Below, one piece after another: positions 1 to 5,192 of a stretch of DNA of 5,745 bases (positions are counted from its first letter, which is position 1; each line of letters begins with the position of its first letter). Source of the DNA: Acholeplasma sp. (GTDB taxonomy: Bacteria > Bacillota_I > Bacilli_A > Acholeplasmatales > Acholeplasmataceae); the NCBI GenBank assembly GCA_012837395.1, contig DURF01000069.1, forward strand, positions 1 to 5,745, given 5' to 3'. The notes below the pieces were generated by a model that made no database searches, was not told where the DNA came from, and was given only the letters and a program-made list of their open reading frames with translations. A program made the translations under genes and the position numbers.

Positions 1-55
1 AAAAAGTCTAAAAATAGATAATATTTAAATATAAAAATTAGAAAGGAATCATTAT

Positions 56-997
56 ATGAAAAATGATTATCAAGTATTATTATATTATTTATATACAACA
101 ATTGAAAACCCAGAACAATTTAAAGATGAACACTTGGTCTATTGTAAAAAAATCGGTGTCTTAGGAAGAATTTTAGTAGCAAACGAAGGGATTAATGGAA
201 CTGTCTCTGGCACTAAAGAACAAACAAATAAATATATGAAAGACTTAAAAAATGATCCTAGGTTTAAAGATATAACATTTAAAATAGACGAAGCTAGCGA
301 ACATGCTTTTGATAAAATTAGTGTTAAAGTAAAAAAAGAATTAGTAAATATAAGTTTAGAAGATGATATAAATCCTTTAGAATTAACGGGAACATATTTA
401 AAACCTAAAGATTTTTATCAAGCGATGCTTGATGAAAACACAGTTGTAATTGATGCTAGAAATGATTATGAATATGATTTAGGTCATTTTAGAGGAGCAG
501 TTAGACCAAACATTAGAAACTTTCGTGACTTACCAAATTGGATTAAACAAAACGAAGAAATATTAGAAGGTAAAAAAATCTTAACTTATTGCACCGGTGG
601 TGTTAGATGTGAAAAGTTTTCAGGGTGGTTAAAAAAAGAAGGGCACAAAGATGTTTCTCAATTAGATGGTGGAATTGCAACATATGGTAAAGACCCTGAA
701 ACAAAAGGTGTCTTATGGGACGGTCAAATGTATGTCTTTGATAATAGGATTGCTGTTCCTATCAACAAAATTGAACATACAATTGTTGGTAAAGATTACT
801 TTGATAATACACCATGTGAAAGATATATTAATTGCGCTAATCCTTTTTGCAATAAACAAATATTAAGTAGTGTTGAAAATGAACACAAATATTTAGGTGC
901 TTGTTCAGAAGAATGTAGAATTCATCCAAGAAATAGATATGTTGAAAAATATAAAATATCTAAAGATGAAGTAATTAGTAGAATCAATCAAATCTAA
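56..997 (+). CDS. trhO: tRNA uridine(34) hydroxylase TrhO (rhodanese family, YceA-like)
   Basis: This 313-residue protein belongs to the TrhO/YceA family. Known members use O2 to hydroxylate uridine 34 in the anticodon wobble position of certain tRNAs, giving 5-hydroxyuridine, in the cytoplasm. The N-terminal part (about 1-100) carries the family signature [11 protein letters not shown] at 42-52. A rhodanese domain follows at about 115-215, with the active-site loop YCTGGVRCE at 178-186. Cys179 is the expected catalytic cysteine and Cys185 is the second conserved one. GGIATYGK at 205-212 is also typical. The C-terminal region has five cysteines (254, 260, 265, 283, 287) in a CxxxxxCxxxxC...CxxxC arrangement that could bind a metal such as zinc; this is inference. 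The start is supported by AAAGGA at 42-47, 8 nt before the ATG. A possible -10 (GATAAT, 17-22) lies upstream, but its -35 would fall outside the window. The length is normal for the family and nothing is broken. Confidence 0.95.
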   Translation: MKNDYQVLLYYLYTTIENPEQFKDEHLVYCKKIGVLGRILVANEGINGTVSGTKEQTNKYMKDLKNDPRFKDITFKIDEASEHAFDKISVKVKKELVNISLEDDINPLELTGTYLKPKDFYQAMLDENTVVIDARNDYEYDLGHFRGAVRPNIRNFRDLPNWIKQNEEILEGKKILTYCTGGVRCEKFSGWLKKEGHKDVSQLDGGIATYGKDPETKGVLWDGQMYVFDNRIAVPINKIEHTIVGKDYFDNTPCERYINCANPFCNKQILSSVENEHKYLGACSEECRIHPRNRYVEKYKISKDEVISRINQI

Positions 998-1028
998 AGA
1001 AAAAAGGCTTTATAGCCTTTTTCTTTAG
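994..1028. terminator. Bidirectional intrinsic terminator between convergent genes
   Basis: A long hairpin pairs 994-1009 with 1014-1028 around the loop TTAT (1010-1013), with one unpaired A in the left arm. The GGCT/AGCC core is flanked by an A-run on the left and a T-run on the right, so it can act as a rho-independent terminator on both strands. The arms contain the TAA of trhO (995-997) and, on the other strand, the TAA of the phosphoglucomutase gene (1025-1027). Confidence 0.9.
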
Positions 1029-2683
1029 AAGTCTTTAATTAATTTTTCAACAGTATTAATTAATAAATTTAATTTATCTTCCGCAATTTTTCTATCTTTA
1101 TTATCAACTGAGAAATAAATCTTTAATTTTGGTTCAGTTCCACTAGGACGAGCCATCACCCAACTATTATCATCAAATAAAAATTTAATAACGTTTGATT
1201 TAGGAAGATTACTATTAGTTACTTTATTAGTTTTCAAGTTAGTTATTTTACTTGTTAAAATATCTTCAATTAAAACTAAGTTACTTCCTTCAACTTCAAT
1301 TTTATTATCTCTTAAGTGAGTCATTAAATTATCCATCTTAGTTTTACCAGTTGAACCACTAAAGGAATAAGAAATAGTTTTTTCCATATAATAATTATAT
1401 TTTTGATATATTTCATCCAAATAATCTAAAAGAGTTTTATTTTTACTCTTAGTATAAGATGCAATTTCTGCTAACATTAATGTTCCTTGTACCGCATCTT
1501 TATCTCTAACGAACTCATTAACAATAGAACCATTAGACTCTTCACAACCAAAAACATAAGTAGAACCTTCAGGCATTAAATCTATTTGCTCAGCAATAAA
1601 TTTAAAGCCTGGCAATGTTGTAACAACATTTAAGTTGTAATCCTTAGCCATAACTTCAATTAAATCGGTCGTTACATTAGACATAAAAACGTAGCCGTTT
1701 TTAATGTCTTTTCTATTTTCTAAAATATAATAAAGCGTTAAAACAGCAACTTGATTACCAGTTAAAACAACATACTCACCATTATCATCTTTAAGAGCTA
1801 CCCCAATTCTATCAGCATCAGGATCGGTTAAGACGATGATATCAGCATTGATTTCATCAGCATAAACAATTGGATCCTTATAAGCAATTATTTCCTCAGG
1901 ATTTGCTGATTTAGTGTTACTAAAATTACCATCAGGATTCATATGTGGTTCAAAGGAATAATAATTATAATTAAGTTCAGTTAAAAGTTTTGGAATTACT
2001 GTACCTCCAGTACCATGTAGTGGTGAATAAAGGATGGTTGCTTTGTCTTTGAAGTCATTTAAAACTATTTTTTTAACTTCTTCTAAATATAAGTTATCAA
2101 ACTCATCTAAATTAACCCAATTAATTAGTTCATTATCAATTTCTTTAATATTAAAAATATCTTCAATTAAATCAATTTCTTTAATAACTTTTTCTGAGTT
2201 TTCTAAGTTTAATTGTCCACCATAACTTTCATACACTTTATAACCGTTATATTCTTTCGGGTTATGTGATGCTGTAATCATTATCCCACCACTTGTTTTA
2301 TAATATCTTGTTAAATAAGATAACATCGGGGTTGGTCTTAGTTCTGGGAAAATATATGATTTTATATTGTTGGCTGCTAAAACTTTAGCAGCAGTATATG
2401 CAAACTCTTTTGAAAAAAGTCTATTATCATAAGCGATTGCAACACTAGGGTTTTTATAATTTTTATTTAAATAATTAGCGTAACCTAAAGTAATCTTTCT
2501 AACAACAATTTCGTTAATTCTATTTGTTCCTACTCCTATTAATCCTCTAAGTCCTGCTGTTCCAAAAGATAAGTCTTGATAAAAAGCATCATAAATTTGT
2601 TCATCATTTAAAGAATTTAATTCTTCTTTTAGATGATTTGGAAGTTTTGCGTTCTTCCAAACTTCATAATTTTTTTGAGCCAT
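1025..2683 (-). CDS. Phosphoglucomutase/phosphomannomutase (alpha-D-phosphohexomutase family)
   Basis: This 552-residue cytoplasmic enzyme interconverts hexose 1-phosphates and 6-phosphates through a phosphoserine. All four family landmarks are present: TASHNP at 137-142 with the phosphorylated Ser139; the Mg2+ loop DPDADR at 287-292; the sugar-binding loop CEESNG at 380-385; and the phosphate-binding loop RPSGTEPK at 512-519. GTAGLRG at 41-47 is also typical. Length and motifs resemble the PgcA/PGM2-like branch of Firmicutes (about 550-600 residues), which mainly acts on glucose phosphates; activity on mannose phosphate cannot be excluded from sequence. The start at 2683 is supported by GGAGGA (complement of 2691-2696), 7 nt away. 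The gene converges on trhO and diverges from the PucR-type regulator. Beside sugar-uptake and amylase genes, its likely job is linking glucose-1-phosphate to glycolysis or to UDP-glucose for glycolipids. The specific symbol (pgcA or similar) is left open. Confidence 0.93.
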   Translation of the reverse strand: MAQKNYEVWKNAKLPNHLKEELNSLNDEQIYDAFYQDLSFGTAGLRGLIGVGTNRINEIVVRKITLGYANYLNKNYKNPSVAIAYDNRLFSKEFAYTAAKVLAANNIKSYIFPELRPTPMLSYLTRYYKTSGGIMITASHNPKEYNGYKVYESYGGQLNLENSEKVIKEIDLIEDIFNIKEIDNELINWVNLDEFDNLYLEEVKKIVLNDFKDKATILYSPLHGTGGTVIPKLLTELNYNYYSFEPHMNPDGNFSNTKSANPEEIIAYKDPIVYADEINADIIVLTDPDADRIGVALKDDNGEYVVLTGNQVAVLTLYYILENRKDIKNGYVFMSNVTTDLIEVMAKDYNLNVVTTLPGFKFIAEQIDLMPEGSTYVFGCEESNGSIVNEFVRDKDAVQGTLMLAEIASYTKSKNKTLLDYLDEIYQKYNYYMEKTISYSFSGSTGKTKMDNLMTHLRDNKIEVEGSNLVLIEDILTSKITNLKTNKVTNSNLPKSNVIKFLFDDNSWVMARPSGTEPKLKIYFSVDNKDRKIAEDKLNLLINTVEKLIKDF

Positions 2684-2704
2684 TTAATAATCCTCCAATT
2701 CATA

Positions 2705-2728
2705 TTTATACATTAATATGTTATCACG
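2705..2728 (-). promoter_or_regulatory. Tentative promoter of the phosphoglucomutase gene
   Basis: Read on the minus strand, TATAAA (complement of 2705-2710) is a 5/6 match to the -10 consensus, lying 8 nt upstream of the Shine-Dalgarno. No convincing -35 is visible; the best, TGAAAA at about 18 nt spacing (complement of 2729-2734), matches only 3 of 6. The region overlaps the cre-like box at 2721-2734, so binding there could affect this promoter. Confidence 0.35.
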
Positions 2729-2734
2729 TTTTCA
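2721..2734. promoter_or_regulatory. cre-like / LacI-family operator in the divergent promoter region
   Basis: TTATCACGTTTTCA matches the Firmicute catabolite-responsive element TGWNANCGNTNWCA at 12 of 14 positions on either strand; the half read TGAAAACG on the minus strand is perfect. It covers the -35 region of the regulator promoter and overlaps the presumed -35 of the phosphoglucomutase promoter, a position where CcpA or another LacI-type protein could control both. It shares TTTCACT with the full-consensus box at 4654-4667. In AT-rich DNA two mismatches is only moderate evidence. Confidence 0.45.
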
Positions 2735-2750
2735 CTAAAAGTGCTATAAT
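2721..2750 (+). promoter_or_regulatory. SigA-type promoter of the PucR-type regulator gene
   Basis: A perfect TATAAT at 2745-2750 is preceded by TGC (2742-2744), making an extended -10. A weak -35, TTATCA (2721-2726, 4/6), sits 18 nt upstream. The predicted RNA start is near 2757, leaving a leader of only about 15 nt before ATG 2772. An inverted repeat CACT-AAA-AGTG (2733-2743) fills the spacer up to the TG element. Confidence 0.75.
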
Positions 2751-2756
2751 ATTATC

Positions 2757-2761
2757 AAGGA
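2757..2761 (+). promoter_or_regulatory. Shine-Dalgarno site that fixes the regulator's start
   Basis: AAGGA lies 10 nt before ATG 2772 but only 1 nt before GTG 2763, so ATG 2772 is the better start. The same site is 5 nt before ATG 2767, which opens a two-codon ORF (ATG CTA TGA) whose TGA overlaps ATG 2772. Confidence 0.6.
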
Positions 2762-2771
2762 TGTGTATGCT

Positions 2772-3338
2772 ATGAAGTTTTTGTATTTTAAAACTAAAAA
2801 TATAATAAAAGATAAAATTTCTACAATCTTAGAAATCATTAGTGAAGCAATTGATATTATTAAGTTTCATAATGATTTAAACTCACTAACTATTTTTTAT
2901 ACTTACTCTAGTGTATCAATTGATGAACTTGCTAATATAATGGTTTCAGAACTATATGAAGATATTAGTATTTATGAATCTTTAACTTATAAAGATGAAA
3001 AAAAGTTAGAAGAAGCTTTAAAAATTGTTGAAAATATATTTAATGAAACATATGTTAAAGATAATTATGTTAACAATAAAACGTTATTAATGGTTTTAAG
3101 AAATAAAACAGATGAAAGAATAAAAAAATTAGTTTTAAATAACTATTATAATGATCAAGACATGAGATATACCATTAAAACCTTTTTAGAATACAATCAA
3201 AATGTAACAATAGCAGCTGAATCACTATATCTACATAGAAACACTTTAAATCAAAGACTAACAAAGTTTGAAGAATCAACCTCTTTCAATGTTAAAAAGT
3301 TTATTGATGGTTACTTAATTTATAACATTATAAAATAA
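2772..3338 (+). CDS. Small transcriptional regulator with PucR-type C-terminal helix-turn-helix
   Basis: Starting from ATG 2772 this is 188 residues; a GTG 11-residue-frame extension to 2763 would give 191 but leaves only 1 nt after the Shine-Dalgarno. The last 55 or so residues resemble the PucR/CdaR C-terminal helix-turn-helix: a leader like TIKTFLEYNQNVTIAA, then the hallmark LHRNTLNQRL, then a short EESTSFNVKKF stretch and a closing helix. In known proteins this domain binds DNA and responds to metabolites through varied N-terminal domains. The N-terminal 130 residues are lysine-, isoleucine- and asparagine-rich, predicted mostly helical, and I do not recognise a GAF or other sensor domain in them. 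Full-length CdaR or PucR proteins are usually 350-550 residues, so this is a short form. No transmembrane segment is apparent. It diverges from phosphoglucomutase and precedes a sugar ABC ATPase, so control of sugar use is plausible, but the target and ligand are unknown. Confidence 0.75.
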   Translation: MKFLYFKTKNIIKDKISTILEIISEAIDIIKFHNDLNSLTIFYTYSSVSIDELANIMVSELYEDISIYESLTYKDEKKLEEALKIVENIFNETYVKDNYVNNKTLLMVLRNKTDERIKKLVLNNYYNDQDMRYTIKTFLEYNQNVTIAAESLYLHRNTLNQRLTKFEESTSFNVKKFIDGYLIYNIIK

Positions 3339-3362
3339 GTGTGCAGTATGCACATTTTTTTT
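3336..3362 (+). terminator. Intrinsic terminator after the PucR-type regulator
   Basis: A perfect stem TGTGCA-GTA-TGCACA (3340-3354) is extended at its base by a G-T pair and A-T pairs and followed by eight T residues (3355-3362). The gene's TAA (3336-3338) contributes to the base of the stem. It separates the regulator from the downstream ATPase transcript. Confidence 0.9.
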
Positions 3363-3374
3363 ATATGTAAAACT

Positions 3375-3383
3375 TGATACAAT
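3375..3383 (+). promoter_or_regulatory. Extended -10 promoter of the ABC ATPase gene
   Basis: TGATACAAT combines the TGN extension (3375-3377) with TACAAT (3378-3383), a 5/6 -10 match. The -35 position falls in the T-tract of the preceding terminator and has no recognisable hexamer. The predicted RNA start is near 3390, about 22 nt before the ATG, with AGGAGG at 3401-3406 as the ribosome binding site. Confidence 0.65.
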
Positions 3384-3411
3384 TGAGTTAGTAAAAAAAT
3401 AGGAGGCTATT

Positions 3412-4605
3412 ATGGCAACATTGTTATTAAAAGATTTAAATAAAGTCTATCCAAATGGTGTACAAGCTGTTTTTGACTTTAATTTAGAAATCAAAGATAA
3501 AGAATTTATCGTTTTAGTAGGACCATCAGGTTGTGGTAAATCAACAACACTTAGAATGGTTGCAGGTTTAGAAGATATTACAAGTGGAGAGTTATACATT
3601 GATAATGCCCTTGTTAATGATCAAGCACCAAAAGATAGAAATATCGCAATGGTTTTCCAAAGCTATGCGCTATATCCACACATGACTGTTTATGATAACA
3701 TGGCGTTTGGTTTAAAACTAAGAAAAATGCCTAAAAATGAAATTGAAGAAAAAGTAAATGATGCAGCAGAAACTCTAGGTTTAACAGAGTACTTAAAACG
3801 TAAACCAGCTGCTTTATCAGGTGGACAAAGACAAAGGGTTGCTTTAGGTCGAGCAATCGTTAGAAATGCTAAAGTATTCTTAATGGATGAGCCTTTATCA
3901 AACTTAGATGCTAAGTTAAGAGTTCAAATGCGTGGGGAATTAATTAAATTACATAAAAGAATTGAAACAACAACTATTTATGTTACTCACGACCAAATTG
4001 AAGCGATGACAATGGCTGATAGAATTGTAGTTATGAATGATGGATACATCCAACAAGTTGATACACCAAAAGATATTTATGACTGGCCAATTAATAAATT
4101 CGTTGCAGGATTTATGGGAACACCTCCAATGAACTTTTTAGAAGGTGTTGTTAATAAAAAAGGCGAGTTTTTAATTAACAATCAAAAAATTGTTTTACCA
4201 AAAGAACAATTAAAAATTGTTGAAGATTTCCACTTAATAGATGAACCAATTATTATTGGAATTAGACCAGAAGATATTCATGATGGCGATAAAACAAAAT
4301 TCCCAAATACAACAATTGATATTGAAGTTGACGTAGCTGAATTATTAGGTTCAGAAACAAATATTTATATGACATTAAACGATTCAAACGTTTGTGCTGT
4401 TGTTGATGGAAAAGCTGGTATTCAAATTGGTGAAAAATTATCAATGTCATTAGATCCAGCTAAAATGCATTTCTTTGATGTTGACACAGAATTAAGATTA
4501 AGATATGAAAAAGGTAAACCAATTGACTTTGAAAAACAACCACACGGAATTAAGAGATTAAAATTTGCTCCTAAAGTTGAAGAAGAAGTAACTGAAGAAG
4601 AATAA
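3412..4605 (+). CDS. Sugar ABC transporter ATP-binding protein, MsmK/UgpC/MalK type
   Basis: This 397-residue cytoplasmic ATPase would power import through a CUT1-type carbohydrate (or glycerol-3-phosphate) ABC permease. The nucleotide-binding domain is intact: Walker A GPSGCGKST at 37-45, Q-loop Gln83, signature LSGGQ at 135-139, Walker B VFLMDE at 155-160, D-loop SNLD at 163-166 and switch His193 in VTHDQ. From about 235 follows the MalK-type regulatory region of OB folds, with the characteristic GIRPEDI at 283-289. Such ATPases often serve several permeases. The C-terminus is longer than in typical 360-380-residue members and ends in an acidic tail with six Glu in the last eight residues. 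The start follows AGGAGG with 5 nt spacing. No permease or binding protein lies beside it, and terminators stand on both sides, so it is a single-gene unit. The exact sugar cannot be told; alpha-glucosides or maltodextrin are suggested by the nearby amylase. Confidence 0.95.
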   Translation: MATLLLKDLNKVYPNGVQAVFDFNLEIKDKEFIVLVGPSGCGKSTTLRMVAGLEDITSGELYIDNALVNDQAPKDRNIAMVFQSYALYPHMTVYDNMAFGLKLRKMPKNEIEEKVNDAAETLGLTEYLKRKPAALSGGQRQRVALGRAIVRNAKVFLMDEPLSNLDAKLRVQMRGELIKLHKRIETTTIYVTHDQIEAMTMADRIVVMNDGYIQQVDTPKDIYDWPINKFVAGFMGTPPMNFLEGVVNKKGEFLINNQKIVLPKEQLKIVEDFHLIDEPIIIGIRPEDIHDGDKTKFPNTTIDIEVDVAELLGSETNIYMTLNDSNVCAVVDGKAGIQIGEKLSMSLDPAKMHFFDVDTELRLRYEKGKPIDFEKQPHGIKRLKFAPKVEEEVTEEE

Positions 4606-4612
4606 AAAATAT

Positions 4613-4645
4613 AAAGTAAAAAGGCGGAAATCGCCTTTTTATTTT
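4613..4645 (+). terminator. Intrinsic terminator after the ABC ATPase
   Basis: A 14-bp stem pairs 4613-4626 with 4632-4645 around loop GAAAT, with GGCG/CGCC at the top, one G-T pair lower down, and an A-run facing a T-run. It lies directly after the ATPase stop and upstream of the RDD-amylase promoter; the A/T-rich arms could also work on the other strand. Confidence 0.9.
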
Positions 4646-4653
4646 AAAAACAA

Positions 4654-4667
4654 TGATAACGGTTTCA
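4654..4667 (+). promoter_or_regulatory. Catabolite-responsive element (cre), full consensus match
   Basis: TGATAACGGTTTCA fits every position of the Firmicute cre consensus TGWNANCGNTNWCA. It covers the -35 region (about 4660-4665) of the promoter of the RDD-amylase operon, where bound CcpA would be expected to repress. This fits a glycan-degrading operon switched off when preferred sugars are present. Binding by another LacI-family regulator, such as a maltose regulator, is the main alternative. Confidence 0.75.
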
Positions 4668-4679
4668 CTTAATAAATTA

Positions 4680-4688
4680 TGATATAAT
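4680..4688 (+). promoter_or_regulatory. Extended -10 promoter of the RDD-amylase operon
   Basis: TGATATAAT joins a TGN extension to a perfect TATAAT (4683-4688). The -35 position is occupied by the cre box and has no good hexamer. The predicted RNA start is near 4695, giving a leader of about 39 nt. Confidence 0.75.
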
Positions 4689-4733
4689 AATTTATACGAT
4701 AAACACTTAGATACATGAGAGGATAGATAATTA

Positions 4734-5192
4734 ATGGTACCAAGATTTGAAAAAAGAGTAAGAGCTTATGCAGTGGAATTATCTGCGCTTGCGATTGTTT
4801 TGATTGTAGTTACCTTTGGACTTGAAAACGTATATTTAAAAGTTGGACTAGTAGTAGCGACTTATATTTTTGTAACAATACTACCTCTTTTTATTTCTAA
4901 AGGACAAACGTTTGGTAAAAGAGTTCAACAAATAAAAGTAGTTAATTTAGATGGTACTGATGCTAATATTTTTAGAGTGATACTACGTGAAATATTTAAA
5001 ACAGTTTTAAGTATCATAACCTTTGGTATATATAGTGTTATTGCTTATTTTGCATTAACAGAAAAAGAAGTAAGTAGAACTATTCACGATTATATTTTTA
5101 AAACTAAAGTTATTGACTTAGGCAAAAAACCAAGTATTAAAACTGATGACTTTTTAGGCAAATCAGATTCAATGAAGAAAAGGGGCTTTTAA
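4734..5192 (+). CDS. RDD-family small integral membrane protein
   Basis: This 152-residue protein has three likely membrane segments, at about 14-30, 35-54 and 88-108, and a charged C-terminal tail. It shows the RDD family pattern: an Arg-rich start running into helix 1 (RVRAYAVEL, 8-16), the loop KGQTFGKRVQQIKVVNLDG (56-74) after helix 2, and TIHDYIFKTKVI (116-127) after helix 3 with Asp119. The conserved first Asp of RDD proteins appears to be Glu15 here. The family has no single agreed function; transport or ion exchange has been proposed for some members. The start follows GAGAGGA (4717-4723) with 10 nt spacing. Its TAA is immediately followed by the amylase ATG with no gap and no terminator, so both genes are almost certainly one transcript under the cre-marked promoter. 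A role in membrane handling of the lipoprotein or of released sugars is only a guess. Confidence 0.85.
   Translation: MVPRFEKRVRAYAVELSALAIVLIVVTFGLENVYLKVGLVVATYIFVTILPLFISKGQTFGKRVQQIKVVNLDGTDANIFRVILREIFKTVLSIITFGIYSVIAYFALTEKEVSRTIHDYIFKTKVIDLGKKPSIKTDDFLGKSDSMKKRGF

Noticed and set aside
666..866. Open frame of 66 codons inside trhO on the + strand
   Set aside because: It lies wholly within a well-supported gene in another frame, with no ribosome binding site and no recognisable protein.
2034..2225. Open frame of 63 codons antisense to the phosphoglucomutase gene
   Set aside because: Low-complexity Ser/Ile/Lys composition typical of the opposite strand of an AT-rich gene; no start signal.
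2710..2721. Inverted repeat ACAT-TAAT-ATGT near the phosphoglucomutase promoter
   Set aside because: Only 4-bp arms of A/T-rich sequence, and flanking bases do not pair; expected by chance in this composition.
2763..2771. GTG start for the PucR-type regulator
   Set aside because: It is only 1 nt after AAGGA; ATG 2772 at 10 nt spacing is much better, though without protein data it is not proven.
4262..4450. Open frame of 62 codons antisense to the ABC ATPase
   Set aside because: Shadow of a conserved coding region; composition rich in His, Gln and Leu, unlike real proteins here.
4715..4726. Three-codon ORF ATG AGA GGA TAG before the RDD gene
   Set aside because: It has no ribosome binding site of its own; it merely overlaps the Shine-Dalgarno of the RDD gene.
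4606..4733. Possible small gene or riboswitch in the longest intergenic gap
   Set aside because: The 128 bp are explained by a terminator, a cre box, a promoter and a ribosome binding site; no further structured RNA or ORF is visible.
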